A DNA stretch of 64,000 nt from Pseudomonas marginalis (GTDB lineage Bacteria > Pseudomonadota > Gammaproteobacteria > Pseudomonadales > Pseudomonadaceae): positions 2,666,001 through 2,730,000 of the forward strand of contig NZ_VTFG01000001.1 of assembly GCF_008692035.1 (NCBI RefSeq). The letters run 5' to 3'. This document shows positions 8,873 through 17,898 of the stretch, in pieces. How positions within the stretch are numbered: the first letter of the stretch is position 1; each line of letters starts with the position of its first letter. Below the pieces are notes generated by a model. The model saw only the letters and a list, made by a program, of their open reading frames with translations, made no database searches and was not told the origin of the DNA. A program made the position numbers and the translations under genes.

Positions 8873-8902
8873 ATGTGGGAGGGGCTTGCTCCCTCCCATA
8901 TT
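8873..8902. repeat. Short REP hairpin, GTGGGAGGG family
   Basis: ATGTGGGAGGG / CCCTCCCATAT arms around GCTTGCT, between the convergent PiT and pxpC genes. Likely a bidirectional transcription end. The same unit recurs at 15738, 22261, 33168, 35174 and 38651, with half copies near 25543, 30691 and 62066. Confidence 0.8.
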
Positions 8903-8917
8903 TGGATGTGTGTCGTG

Positions 8918-9892
8918 TCAGTTGTTGAAGAGTCCCGCCATGGCCTTGAGCCGCTTCTTGTACACCCGCCGCGCCTCCAGTGCCTGCTCCAACGTCACCG
9001 CCACAAACCCCGCCCGCTGGTTCGGCTGCATCTGCCCGATCAAGTCCAGGTCGGCACTGATCACCGTGCCAATCATCGCGTAGCCACCGCCGGATACCGC
9101 ATCGCGGTGCAGCACAATCGGCTCCAGCCCCGCCGGTACCTGTATCGAGCCAATCGGGTAGCAACTGTCGACGATATTCGATGGATCCGACCCCGCGCCG
9201 AACGGCTGCTCACGCGGTTGAAAGCTCAGCGCACTGCCGCCCTTGAAGCGGTAGCCGATGCGGTCCGCCTCGGAGCCGACCGTCCACGGTTCGGCAAAAA
9301 AACTGCGCTTGGCACCCGCGGTCAAGCGCTCGTAATACAGCCCCGGCACCACGCGCAACGTGACATCGCCGCCCACCGAGCGGCGCAATGCCATCGGCAA
9401 ACTGTTGCCTGCCCGCCCGAGACCGCTGGCGTCACCGATGGGCAGCTCATCGCCTGCCTGCAAGCGTCGCCCGTGGAAACCACCAAGGGCGCCGAGGGTG
9501 TAGGTGGAACGGCTGCCAAGCACCAACGGCACGTCAATGCCACCGGCGACGGCGAGGTAAGTGCGGGCACCGGCCTTGGGAAATTCGAAACGCAGCACCT
9601 GCCCGGCACGTACCTGGAACGCGGTGTCCTGATGCACCACTTCACCGTCCAGGCGCGGCGACATCAACGCACCGCTGAGCGCGACCAGGGTATCGCGCTG
9701 AAACTCCAGTTCCGGCCCGATCAAGGTGCATTCCAGGCCGGCAGCGCCTACCGGGTTACCCACCAGATGATTGGCCGCACTCAGGGCGTATTGGTCCAAA
9801 GCACCCGATGGCGGAATGCCCAGATGGTAATAACCTTCGCGGCCCAGGTCCTGCACAGAGGTGGCGAGGCCGGGTTTGAGGACCTTGATCAT
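8918..9892 (-). CDS. pxpC: 5-oxoprolinase subunit C (biotin-dependent carboxyltransferase family)
   Basis: Subunit of the ATP-dependent prokaryotic 5-oxoprolinase (PxpABC), which opens pyroglutamate to glutamate. The 324-residue protein starts MIKVLKPGLATSVQDLGREG and carries the family blocks DQYALSAANHLVGN, YLAVAGGIDVP and GYAMIGTVISADLDLIGQ. Its start overlaps the stop of pxpB by 4 bases, indicating coupling. KipA/urea-amidolyase-type proteins share this fold, but the pxpA neighbour makes oxoprolinase the best call. Confidence 0.92.
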   Translation of the reverse strand: MIKVLKPGLATSVQDLGREGYYHLGIPPSGALDQYALSAANHLVGNPVGAAGLECTLIGPELEFQRDTLVALSGALMSPRLDGEVVHQDTAFQVRAGQVLRFEFPKAGARTYLAVAGGIDVPLVLGSRSTYTLGALGGFHGRRLQAGDELPIGDASGLGRAGNSLPMALRRSVGGDVTLRVVPGLYYERLTAGAKRSFFAEPWTVGSEADRIGYRFKGGSALSFQPREQPFGAGSDPSNIVDSCYPIGSIQVPAGLEPIVLHRDAVSGGGYAMIGTVISADLDLIGQMQPNQRAGFVAVTLEQALEARRVYKKRLKAMAGLFNN

Positions 9893-10767
9893 GCCAGCGC
9901 CTCCTGCAGGGTTTTCGGATAGCCGATGGGGTCGGCGAGAAACGCATCGAGGGAAAATTCCACCGGGCGAATGCGCAGGTCGAAACGTCCTGCCTCCACC
10001 TCGGCAACCGCCAGGTCGTAGGCGTCCCGGTCGATGGGTTTGAATTGCACGATGTCACCCGGCCGGAAAAACACCATATGCGCCTTGAGGTAGGCCAGCT
10101 GCTGCGCCGGGTCGTAGATCGGTGCCGGGGTCACGCCAAACATCTGGTAGCCGCCGGCGCCGCGCACCGAGTAGATGCAGCCGAAGCAACCGCCATGGCC
10201 GAGGGTCAGCTTCGGCGTGTCGGTGCGCGGGCGCAGGTACTTGGGCACCTGCAACTGCCGCTCGCGCTCGACCATCTGGAACATGAACGGCAAGCCCGCG
10301 ACAAAACCCACCATCGAGACAAACCACGGCGCACCACTGTGGGCGGCGATAAACGCTTCGACATCGGCCAGGCCATTGATGCGCGCGGCGTATTCCAGGT
10401 CGGTGGCGCCGGGGTCTTGATGGCGGTCGCGAAAGCGCATCAGGGTTTCATGGGTCCAGGGGTCGTTATAGAGCACCGGGATTTCGATGATGCGCGTGTG
10501 CAGGGTGCGCTCGGCCACGGCCTGGGCTTCGGCGCTCTGCACGGCGTCGAGCAGCACATGGGGGGCGATGCGGTCGGGGTCGAAGCGAATCTGGAACGAG
10601 GCATTGGCCAGGCACACATCCAGCACGCCCTCCAGCGCCAGGCGTTCCACGGCACGGGTCACGGCCATGCCCTTGAAAAAAGCCTCAAGGGACATGCTCT
10701 CGCTGACTTCGGCGAACAGGTGTTCATCACCGCCGAAGCTGTAGCGGATGGGGGACGTTTCAGCCAT
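9889..10767 (-). CDS. pxpB: 5-oxoprolinase subunit B (KipI-like)
   Basis: A 292-residue carboxyltransferase domain protein with the family signature HGGCFGCIYSVRGAGGYQMFG preceded by FVAGLPFMF, and IPVLYNDP earlier. It is longer than the E. coli subunit (about 218 residues); the extra sequence is at both ends and in the middle (TDLEYAARINGLADVEAFIA). It sits between pxpA (59-base gap) and pxpC (overlap), in operon order A-B-C. Confidence 0.9.
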   Translation of the reverse strand: MAETSPIRYSFGGDEHLFAEVSESMSLEAFFKGMAVTRAVERLALEGVLDVCLANASFQIRFDPDRIAPHVLLDAVQSAEAQAVAERTLHTRIIEIPVLYNDPWTHETLMRFRDRHQDPGATDLEYAARINGLADVEAFIAAHSGAPWFVSMVGFVAGLPFMFQMVERERQLQVPKYLRPRTDTPKLTLGHGGCFGCIYSVRGAGGYQMFGVTPAPIYDPAQQLAYLKAHMVFFRPGDIVQFKPIDRDAYDLAVAEVEAGRFDLRIRPVEFSLDAFLADPIGYPKTLQEALA

Positions 10768-10826
10768 GTCTGTTCCTCTTGGAATCGTTATAGAAAGGCA
10801 GGCAAAAAAGTAAACGTACGATCTTA

Positions 10827-11582
10827 TTAGGGGGTTTTGACTGTGATGCCGGCCTGGTCCAACGCTTCACGGGTGGCCTCCACCAACTCCAGCGCGCCGG
10901 GGGTATCGCTGTGCAGGCAGATGGAGTCGAATTCAATAAACAGGTCTTCGCCTTCTACGGTACGCACCAGCCCCGTCTGACACGCCCGTAGGACACGGGC
11001 CGCGACCGTGGCCGGATCCAGCGCACGTACGTTGCGGGTAAACACAATGGAGCCGGTTAGATCGTACTCACGGTCGGCATAGAATTCGCGCACCACCGGC
11101 TGCCCGAGTTCCTTGGCCACGCGCCAGATCACCGAGTTGGGCATGCAGTACAGCAACAGCGTCGGCTCGATGATTTGCAGGTTCTGTACCAGCAGGCGCG
11201 CGGCTTCTTCGTCGCGGGCCAGGTGCATGTAGAGCGCGCCATGAGGCTTGATGTGTTGCAGGGTCATGCCCTGGGCGCGGGCGATTTCGCGCAGGGCGCC
11301 CAGTTGGTAGAGCATGTCGTCCACCAGTTCCTGGGCCGGCGCATGGATATGTCGACGACCGAAACCCACCAGGTCGCGAAAGCCAGGATGCGCGCCGATG
11401 GCCACCCCCAATTGCTTGGCCCGCGCGACGGTGCGGCGCATGGTGCCGGGGTCGCCGGCATGGAAGCCGGTGGCGATATTGGCCGAGCTGATATAGGCCA
11501 TCAGCTCCGCGTCGACGCCGTCGCCGATGGTCCAGGGACCGAAGCCTTCGCCCATGTCTGAATTGAAATCCACTGCCTGCAT
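10827..11582 (-). CDS. pxpA: 5-oxoprolinase subunit A (LamB/YcsF family)
   Basis: The 251-residue LamB/YcsF-type subunit that activates or hydrolyses 5-oxoproline. Conserved blocks are visible: [13 protein letters not shown] at the start, [39 protein letters not shown] and [11 protein letters not shown] near the end. It is the first gene of the pxpABC operon and is divergent from a LysR gene 104 bases away. Confidence 0.94.
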   Translation of the reverse strand: MQAVDFNSDMGEGFGPWTIGDGVDAELMAYISSANIATGFHAGDPGTMRRTVARAKQLGVAIGAHPGFRDLVGFGRRHIHAPAQELVDDMLYQLGALREIARAQGMTLQHIKPHGALYMHLARDEEAARLLVQNLQIIEPTLLLYCMPNSVIWRVAKELGQPVVREFYADREYDLTGSIVFTRNVRALDPATVAARVLRACQTGLVRTVEGEDLFIEFDSICLHSDTPGALELVEATREALDQAGITVKTP

Positions 11583-11648
11583 CGGGGACGCTCCGCCAAA
11601 AGGTGATGCTCGAAAGTAGGCTGCGGCTTGACCCCTTGGGAAGATCTA

Positions 11649-11682
11649 TTATCAGATGGCTCATCTTCTGAAAATCAGATAA
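11649..11682. promoter_or_regulatory. Candidate LysR binding region between pxpA and its regulator
   Basis: Two direct ATCAGAT copies (11651-11657, 11674-11680) are bounded by TTATC/GATAA inverted ends, a few bases upstream of the LysR start codon and within the divergent promoter. Suggestive of autoregulation; motif only. Confidence 0.4.
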
Positions 11683-11686
11683 AGCC

Positions 11687-12604
11687 ATGTCCCTGACCTT
11701 GCGCCAAATCCGCTACTTCGTGGCCACCGCCGAAATCGGCCAGATTTCCCAGGCGGCGATTTATCTGAACATCTCCCAGTCTGCCGTGACCACGGCGATC
11801 AAGGAGCTGGAAACCCTGCTCGGCGTGCAACTGTTTGTGCGCTCGGCCCAGGGCATGAACCTGACCGATGCCGGGCGGCACTTTCTCAACCGCGCCTACG
11901 TGATTGTGCGCAGTGTCGACGATGCGCTGAACAGCCCGTTGCCCGACTACCGCGCCAGCGGCGTGCTGCGGCTGGCGGCCAGCTACACGGTGCTGGGTTA
12001 CTTCCTGCCGCACCACCTGCAGCGCATGGAGCACTGGCACCCGGATGTGACCCTGGAGGTGTTCGAGCAGGAGCGCCAGGCCATCGAACAGGGTCTGCTC
12101 GATGGCCAGTTCGACATGGCCGTGGTCCTCACCGCGAACCTCACCCACCCGGCGATCGTCTCGGAAATCCTGTTCAACTCGGAACGTCGTTTATGGCTGC
12201 CCAGCCATCACCCATTGTGCGAACGCGGTGCGGTGAGCCTGGCGGATGTGGCGCAGGAGCCGTACATCCTGCTCACCGTCGATGAGGCCGAACACAGCGC
12301 CATGCGGTACTGGGAACAGGCCGGGCAAACGCCCAAGGTGCGGCTGCGCACCAGTTCGGTGGAGGCGGTGCGCAGCATGGTTGCCAATGGCAGCGGCGTG
12401 GCGATCCTGTCGGACCTGGTGCACCGGCCCTGGTCGCTGGAAGGCAAGCGCATCGAAACCCTGACCGTCACCGACCCCGTCACGCCCATGAGCGTCGGCC
12501 TGGCCTGGCACCGCGAACGCGCCTTTACCCCGGCAATGCAGGCGTTTCGCGATTACTTCCACGACGCCTTCCTCGCGCCGCAACAGCTGTCGGCGCGGCG
12601 TTAA
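11687..12604 (+). CDS. LysR-family regulator, probably of pxpABC
   Basis: A 305-residue LysR protein. HTH at about 4-62 (LTLRQIRYFVATAEIGQISQ, then QSAVTTAIKELE), followed by an effector domain (VTLEVFEQERQAIEQGLLDGQFDMAVV). Divergent placement next to pxpABC argues that it senses 5-oxoproline or a related compound and controls that operon. Its TAA overlaps the stop codon of the convergent LysR gene: the TTAA at 12601-12604 provides both stops. Confidence 0.92.
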   Translation: MSLTLRQIRYFVATAEIGQISQAAIYLNISQSAVTTAIKELETLLGVQLFVRSAQGMNLTDAGRHFLNRAYVIVRSVDDALNSPLPDYRASGVLRLAASYTVLGYFLPHHLQRMEHWHPDVTLEVFEQERQAIEQGLLDGQFDMAVVLTANLTHPAIVSEILFNSERRLWLPSHHPLCERGAVSLADVAQEPYILLTVDEAEHSAMRYWEQAGQTPKVRLRTSSVEAVRSMVANGSGVAILSDLVHRPWSLEGKRIETLTVTDPVTPMSVGLAWHRERAFTPAMQAFRDYFHDAFLAPQQLSARR

Positions 12605-13497
12605 AGCTGCGAATGCAGAATGGCCGCCAACCAGTCCATGAACACCCGCACCCGCAGCGGCAAATGCCGCTGACCGGCGTAGAGCAGGGACACATCCAGC
12701 GGCGGGGCCGGATAGTCCGGCAGGACCGCCACCAGCTCCCCGCTGGCCAATTCGTCACCCATGCCCAGGGCCGGCACCTGAATAATCCCGAAACCGCCCA
12801 GGCAGGCAGACTTGTAGCCATCGGTGCTGTTGACCGTGACCCGCCCGCCCATGGGAATGCGCAGCACCTTGTTGCCCTGCACGTACTCAAACCCCGCCGA
12901 GCGTGAACCCAACGGCCGCACGTAATGCACCAGGTGATGGTCGGCGAGGTCGGCCAGTGTCCGGGGCACGCCGTAGCGTTGCAGGTAGGTGGCGCTCGCG
13001 CAGTTGATCATCGGCATGCTGCACAGCAGCCGCGCCACCACGCTCTGGTCCGGCTGCGCGCCCACGCGCAGCACGCAATCGAAGCCTTCGGCGAGCAGGT
13101 CGACCTGGCGGTCGGTGGTGCTGATCTCCAGTTCGATCAGCGGATGCGCGTCCATGAATTGCGGCAGACGCGGCAGGATCAAGTCCCGCGCCATCATGTT
13201 GGGCATGTCCACCCGAATCCGCCCGGCCAGTTGCGCTTCGTCCTGGCGAAACAGCCCTTCCAACTCCTCCATGTGCGCGAGCAAATCCTTGCTGCGCTCA
13301 TACAGCACGCGGCCATCCTGGGTGGCCTGCACCTTGCGCGTGGTGCGCTGCAACAGGCGGGCGCCGAGCAGCTCTTCCAGCGCCTGCACATGTTCCGACA
13401 CCGTGGAGCGCGGCAGGCCCAGGCTCTCGCCGGCACCGGTGAAACTCGACAGCTCAGTGACGCGCACAAAGGTGCGCAGCAGCTCCAGTTTGTTCAT
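12601..13497 (-). CDS. LysR-family regulator, divergent from an SDR gene
   Basis: A 298-residue LysR protein of the subgroup that controls adjacent oxidoreductases. HTH at about 1-60 (MNKLELLRTFVRVTELSSFT, then RSTVSEHVQALEELLGARLL), and effector domain with FDCVLRVGAQPDQSVVARLL. It is divergent from the SDR gene at 13603 with a 105-base shared promoter region, the standard arrangement for regulation of the neighbour. Confidence 0.92.
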   Translation of the reverse strand: MNKLELLRTFVRVTELSSFTGAGESLGLPRSTVSEHVQALEELLGARLLQRTTRKVQATQDGRVLYERSKDLLAHMEELEGLFRQDEAQLAGRIRVDMPNMMARDLILPRLPQFMDAHPLIELEISTTDRQVDLLAEGFDCVLRVGAQPDQSVVARLLCSMPMINCASATYLQRYGVPRTLADLADHHLVHYVRPLGSRSAGFEYVQGNKVLRIPMGGRVTVNSTDGYKSACLGGFGIIQVPALGMGDELASGELVAVLPDYPAPPLDVSLLYAGQRHLPLRVRVFMDWLAAILHSQL

Positions 13498-13602
13498 GGG
13501 ATTGTTCGTCTTATTCGGCCAGTGATTCCGGTATAGCGCTGTTTATCACGTTATCCACGGACAAATACACTTATTCCCACGATCACATCAGAGGACTGCA
13601 CC

Positions 13603-14361
13603 ATGACCCGTAAAATCGCATTGATCACCGGAGCCAGCCGTGGCCTGGGCAAAAACACCGCCCTGCACCTGGCGGCACAAGGCGTCGACATCATTGGCAC
13701 TTACCACAGCAAGGCCGATGAAGCGCAGGCATTGGTCGCACAGATCGAACAGCTGGGCGGCCGTGCCGCGATGCTGAAACTGGACGTGAGCCAGAGCGCG
13801 ACATTTGCTGATTTCGTCGGTGAGATTGCTGGCGTACTCAAGGACGTTTTCGCACAGGACCGCTTCGATTTTCTGATCAACAACGCCGGTATCGGCATTC
13901 ACGCCAGCTTCGCCGAGACCACCGAAGCGCAGTTCGATCAATTGGTGGCGATCCAATTCAAGGGTCCGTTTTTCCTGACCCAACAGCTGTTGCCGTTGAT
14001 CCACGACGGCGGGCGCATCGTCAATATTTCCAGCGGTCTGGCGCGTTTCAGCCTGCCCGGCTACGCCGCTTACGCCGCCATGAAAGGCGCGATGGAAGTG
14101 CTGACCCGCTACCAGGCCAAAGAGCTGGGCGGCCGTGGCATCAGCGTTAACATCCTGGCCCCCGGCGCCATTGAAACCGACTTCGGCGGTGGTGCCGTGC
14201 GCGACAACGCCAACCTCAACGCCATGGTCGCCAGCAATACCGCCTTGGGCCGCGCCGGGTTACCGGACGATATCGGCGGCGCGATTGCCAGCCTGCTCGC
14301 CGACGGTAGTGCCTGGATCACCGGCCAGCGTATCGAGGCGTCGGGCGGCATGTTTCTGTAG
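13603..14361 (+). CDS. Short-chain dehydrogenase/reductase
   Basis: A 252-residue classical SDR using NAD(P)H. Cofactor motif TGASRGLG (about 9-16), NNAG near 92, catalytic Ser in NISSG near 145, and Tyr/Lys in YAAYAAMKG (Tyr-x3-Lys). The C-terminus is normal for the family (WITGQRIEASGGMFL). Probably controlled by the divergent LysR gene. The last 102 bases overlap, on the opposite strand, the 3' end of the PACE transporter gene. Substrate unknown. Confidence 0.93.
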   Translation: MTRKIALITGASRGLGKNTALHLAAQGVDIIGTYHSKADEAQALVAQIEQLGGRAAMLKLDVSQSATFADFVGEIAGVLKDVFAQDRFDFLINNAGIGIHASFAETTEAQFDQLVAIQFKGPFFLTQQLLPLIHDGGRIVNISSGLARFSLPGYAAYAAMKGAMEVLTRYQAKELGGRGISVNILAPGAIETDFGGGAVRDNANLNAMVASNTALGRAGLPDDIGGAIASLLADGSAWITGQRIEASGGMFL

Positions 14362-14772
14362 GAGCTTGTCGCGCAGTACGTCATACCCCCAGTGATACAC
14401 ATAGGTGTACGGCAGGAAAAACAGCAGTACGCCTATGTCGAGGATAAACGCCTGCACCAGGCTGATGTTCAGCCAGGCGGCAATCAGCGGTACACACACC
14501 AGGATCAACCCACCTTCAAACATCAAGGCGTGCAGCACGCGGGTCCAACCGTTGCTGGCCAGTTGCAGGCGCGCCTTGAGGCGGTCGAACAGGCCGTTGA
14601 AAATCACGTTCCAGGCCAGCGCCAACAGGCTGATCGCCAGGGTGACCATGCCCATCTCCAGGGCAGGCTTGTCCATGATCCACGCCAGCAACGGGGTGCA
14701 GATCAACAATGCCAGGGCTTCGAAACCAATGGCCTGGCAAACACGTTCAGTAATCGACTTGGTAGGGTTCAT
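14260..14772 (-). CDS. PACE-family efflux transporter with abnormal C-terminal extension
   Basis: A small inner-membrane drug/proton antiporter of the proteobacterial antimicrobial compound efflux family. Four hydrophobic helices fill residues 15-130, with two BTP-type repeats (AIGFEALALLICTPLLAW..., RVLHALMFEGGLILVCVPLI) and the family ending YTYVYHWGYDVLRDKLL. PACE proteins usually end soon after that, at about 145-150 residues. Here about 30 further residues (HAARRLDTLAGDPGTT...) are encoded antisense to the SDR 3' end, as if the native stop was lost in a deletion. A divergent LysR gene lies 88 bases upstream. Confidence 0.88.
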   Translation of the reverse strand: MNPTKSITERVCQAIGFEALALLICTPLLAWIMDKPALEMGMVTLAISLLALAWNVIFNGLFDRLKARLQLASNGWTRVLHALMFEGGLILVCVPLIAAWLNISLVQAFILDIGVLLFFLPYTYVYHWGYDVLRDKLLQKHAARRLDTLAGDPGTTVGEQAGNRAADIVR

Positions 14773-14860
14773 GACCCGGCTCCGTGAGTGACGATGGTTG
14801 TCATCATTAGCCTTTGACTCGATACTTCATAACCAATAACCATCGATCAAGGCGATAGTC

Positions 14861-15715
14861 ATGGCCTCTAACGAAGTGCTGCAGGCGTTTGTGCAGGCGG
14901 CCACCCAAGGCTCGTTCTCGGCGGCGGCGCGCAAGCTCGGCAAGAGCCAGTCCACCGTCAGCGCGGCCGTGGCGAGCCTGGAGATTGACCTGGATGTGGT
15001 GCTGTTCGATCGCAGCAGCCGCAAGCCGACGCTGACGCCGGCGGGCCATGTGTTGCTGCAACGCGCCGAGCAGGTGCTGGAGGCCAGCAGCCGGCTGGAA
15101 TTGGCGGCGAGTCAGTTGGCCCAGGGGTTGGAGCCGAAGCTGAGTATCGCCATGTCCGATACCTACCAGTCCGACCGTTTCGAGGTCGCCCTCAGCGCCT
15201 TTGAACAGCGCTACCCGGACCTGGAGCTGGAATGCCTGATCGCCGAATGCGAAGACCTGATCGCCCTGGTCCAAAGCGGTCGCGCGCAGATTGCGTTTAT
15301 TGAACACCAGGAAGAGTATCCGCCGGACCTGACCCGCGCGCCCGTGGACGAGCGCACGGAAATTGCCCTGTTCGTGTCACCCAGACATCCGCTGGCGGGC
15401 GTCGGTACCCTCACCGCGCACACCCTGCAACAGCACCGCGAATTGCGTCTGGCCAGCATCATCAACCCGAACGAAACCCGCGCCAATGGCCGTGTGTGGT
15501 CGGCCCCCAGTTACCTGATGCTGTTGGAGATGGCCCAGTTGGGGTTTGGCTGGGCACCGATTCCGCGCTGGCTGGTGGAGCGCTTTGGTGGCGGGCAGTT
15601 GATCGAACTCAAGGCACGGGGTTGGCCGCGTTCGGTGGCCGTGGATGCACTGTGGTCTCGGCACCATCCGCCGGGGCCGGCGGGGAGTTGGTTGTTGGGG
15701 AAGATGCTGGAGTGA
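14861..15715 (+). CDS. LysR-family regulator, divergent from PACE gene
   Basis: A 284-residue LysR protein with HTH at about 3-61 (EVLQAFVQAATQGSFSAAAR, QSTVSAAVASLEIDL) and effector domain (LSIAMSDTYQSDRFEVALSA). Divergent from the PACE efflux gene, which it likely controls in response to a polyamine-like or biocide ligand; that is inferred from position only. Confidence 0.91.
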   Translation: MASNEVLQAFVQAATQGSFSAAARKLGKSQSTVSAAVASLEIDLDVVLFDRSSRKPTLTPAGHVLLQRAEQVLEASSRLELAASQLAQGLEPKLSIAMSDTYQSDRFEVALSAFEQRYPDLELECLIAECEDLIALVQSGRAQIAFIEHQEEYPPDLTRAPVDERTEIALFVSPRHPLAGVGTLTAHTLQQHRELRLASIINPNETRANGRVWSAPSYLMLLEMAQLGFGWAPIPRWLVERFGGGQLIELKARGWPRSVAVDALWSRHHPPGPAGSWLLGKMLE

Positions 15716-15737
15716 TTTTTTTCAGACAATTGAGATT

Positions 15738-15770
15738 AATGTGGGAGGGGACTTGCCCCCTCCCACATTT
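15738..15770. repeat. Short REP hairpin, GTGGGAGGG family
   Basis: AATGTGGGAGGGG / CCCCTCCCACATT arms around a short ACTTGC-containing loop, followed by a T run. It lies between the LysR gene and the convergent sigma-factor gene and can serve as a two-way terminator. Confidence 0.8.
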
Positions 15771-15777
15771 TTGATCT

Positions 15778-17001
15778 TCATTGCTTGGGGAGATTGAGTT
15801 CGGCCAGGCGGTGTTTGAGGAAGCGTTTTTCCGGGATTTGCCGGGTCAGCGACAGGGCTTTTTCGTAGGCTGCCCGGGCCTCTTCCACCCGCCCCAACTG
15901 CCGGCAAAACTCGCCCCGCGCCGAATGTGCCAAGTGGTAATCCAGCAACGCCCCGCGCGCCAGAATGCCTTCCACCAACTGCAGCCCCGCCAACGGCCCT
16001 TCGCCCATGGCCACCGCCACGGCGCGGTTCAACTCGATCACCGGCGACGGCACGGCCCTGAGCAACACATCGTAGAGCCCGATAATCTGCGGCCAATCCG
16101 TTTCCCCGGCCCTGGGCGCTTCGACATGCACCGCTGCAATCGCCGCTTGCAGGCAGTACGGGCCAAAGCCGCGACGGCTCAATGCCTGCTCCACCAGCCC
16201 ACAACCTTCGGCCATCAGCGACGCGTCCCACCGCGAACGATCCTGTTCATCCAACAACACCAGCTCGCCGCTGGCCGAGGTGCGCGCCGCCCGGCGGGAT
16301 TCGTGCAACAGCATCAGCGCCAGCAGGCCCATCACTTCCGGCTCCGGCAGCAATTCCAGGAGCAAGCGGCCGAGGCGAATGGCTTCGCGGGTCAGGTCCT
16401 CGCGCGTAAGGTCCTCGCCCATGGACGCCGAATAGCCTTCGTTGAACACCAGGTAAATCACCCGCAGCACGCTGTCCAGGCGCTCGGGCAGCTCGGCCAG
16501 CGACGGCACTTGATAAGGGATTTTGGCCTCGCGAATCTTGCCCTTGGCGCGCACGATGCGTTGGGCGATGGTGGTCGGGGTGGCCAGAAAGGCGCGGGCG
16601 ATTTCTTCGGTGGTGAGATCGCAGATCTCACGCAAGGTCAGCGCCGCCTGGGCGTCGGCCGCCAGCGCCGGGTGACAGCAGGTGAAGATCAGGCGCAGGC
16701 GGTCGTCTTCCACGTCCTCAACGCTCCAGTCAGCGGCTTCCAGTGCATCGGCCTGCGCCTGCAATAACGGGGTAAAGCGGGCCTGGCGGCGTAAACGGTC
16801 GATGGCCTTGAAGCGTCCGGTCGACACCAGCCAGGCCCGTGGGTTGTCCGGCCCCCCCTCTTGCGGCCAGCGCTCGACCGCGACGAAGAACGCCTCGTGC
16901 AAGGCTTCTTCGGCGAGGTCGAAATCCCCCAGCAGGCGGATCAGGGTGGCGAGGACGCGCCGGGACTCACTGCGGTAGATCGCCTCGATGGGAGGCGTCA
17001 A
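15778..17001 (-). CDS. ECF42-group RNA polymerase sigma factor
   Basis: A 407-residue extracytoplasmic-function sigma factor. Region 2 (about 4-75, IYRSESRRVLATLIRLLGDF...EALHEAFFVAVERWP) and region 4 (about 120-170, LTLREICDLTTEEIARAFLATPTTIAQRIVRAKGK) are followed by a long C-terminal extension (about 185-407) rich in helices and TPR-like, typical of ECF42. That group has no anti-sigma partner; control is thought to act through the C-terminal domain. It ends a four-gene operon with SRPBCC, YciI/DGPF and NTF2-like genes; DGPF neighbours are the hallmark of ECF42. Residues 215-224 hold a tandem LTRED-LTRE duplication. Confidence 0.93.
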   Translation of the reverse strand: MTPPIEAIYRSESRRVLATLIRLLGDFDLAEEALHEAFFVAVERWPQEGGPDNPRAWLVSTGRFKAIDRLRRQARFTPLLQAQADALEAADWSVEDVEDDRLRLIFTCCHPALAADAQAALTLREICDLTTEEIARAFLATPTTIAQRIVRAKGKIREAKIPYQVPSLAELPERLDSVLRVIYLVFNEGYSASMGEDLTREDLTREAIRLGRLLLELLPEPEVMGLLALMLLHESRRAARTSASGELVLLDEQDRSRWDASLMAEGCGLVEQALSRRGFGPYCLQAAIAAVHVEAPRAGETDWPQIIGLYDVLLRAVPSPVIELNRAVAVAMGEGPLAGLQLVEGILARGALLDYHLAHSARGEFCRQLGRVEEARAAYEKALSLTRQIPEKRFLKHRLAELNLPKQ

Positions 17002-17477
17002 TCGCGCATACCCTGGGTCACCAGCGTCACCAGGCGGTCCAGGCTCTGGCCCCAGCCGTCGTGAAAGCCCATGGCTTCGTGGGCCTGCTTGTCTTCGGCG
17101 CTCCAGTGCATCGCGCGGGCGGTGTAGAGGGTCTTGCTACCCTCGACTTCCTGCAGCGTCACTTCGGCGGTCATGAACGGTTTGCCCGAAGGGATCCAGC
17201 CCGGCGTATAGGCGTCGGTAAACACCAGGCGCCGAGGGGCGACAATCTCCAGGAACACGCCCTGGGTCGGGTACTCGCTGCCATCCGGCGCGCGCATCAG
17301 GGTGCGAAACAGCCCGCCGACCCACAGGTTCATTTCGCACTCGGGGGTGGTCATGCCGTGGGGGCCCCACCATTGTTGCAACAACGCGGGTTCGGTCCAG
17401 GCGCGGAACACCCGGCTGCGCGGCGCATCGATCACGCGGCTGATGGACAGTTCAAATTCGGCAGGTTGCGTAGGCAT
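16998..17477 (-). CDS. SRPBCC (AHSA1/START-like) family protein
   Basis: A 159-residue START-fold protein of the AHSA1 type: ISRVIDAPRSRVFRAWTEP, WWGPHGMTTP, GWGQSLDRL. Members bind hydrophobic ligands or assist chaperones; individual functions are mostly unknown. It overlaps the sigma-factor start by 4 bases (16998-17001) and follows the YciI gene after 34 bases, so it belongs to the ECF42 operon. Confidence 0.9.
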   Translation of the reverse strand: MPTQPAEFELSISRVIDAPRSRVFRAWTEPALLQQWWGPHGMTTPECEMNLWVGGLFRTLMRAPDGSEYPTQGVFLEIVAPRRLVFTDAYTPGWIPSGKPFMTAEVTLQEVEGSKTLYTARAMHWSAEDKQAHEAMGFHDGWGQSLDRLVTLVTQGMRD

Positions 17478-17511
17478 GGCTAAACCTCCTCAAGCGTTAT
17501 GGTTGTTGTGT

Positions 17512-17856
17512 TCAGAGATTCAATTGGCGCACCGGGCGCACTTCCACACTGCCGACCCGGGCGGCCGGGATACCGCCGGCCACCTGGATCGCTTCATTCA
17601 AGTCCCGCGCCTCGATCAGGTAGAACCCGGCGAGCTGCTCCTTGGTTTCGGCAAACGGCCCGTCGGTAATCGACAACTTGCCGTTGCGCATGCGCACCGT
17701 GGTAGCGGTGGTCACCGACTCCAACGGCTCGGCGGCGAGCATACGGCCACTTTTTTGGAGGGACTGCGCATAGGCAAGACACTCCGGGTCTGCGGGGCTG
17801 TCCGGCGAGGTGTGCAGCACCTGCTCGTTGCTGTAGATCAGGCAGAGGTATTTCAT
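17512..17856 (-). CDS. YciI/DGPF-domain protein
   Basis: A 114-residue ferredoxin-like-fold protein with the DGPF motif (ITDGPFAETKEQLAGFYLIEA) that names the family, beginning MKYLCLIYSNEQ. DGPF proteins are the conserved companions and presumed targets of ECF42 sigma factors. No enzymatic activity is established. Second gene of the operon. Confidence 0.92.
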   Translation of the reverse strand: MKYLCLIYSNEQVLHTSPDSPADPECLAYAQSLQKSGRMLAAEPLESVTTATTVRMRNGKLSITDGPFAETKEQLAGFYLIEARDLNEAIQVAGGIPAARVGSVEVRPVRQLNL

Positions 17857-17898
17857 GTGCGTCTCCGTCTTCGGACTATTGACTATAGTTCGCGGCGC

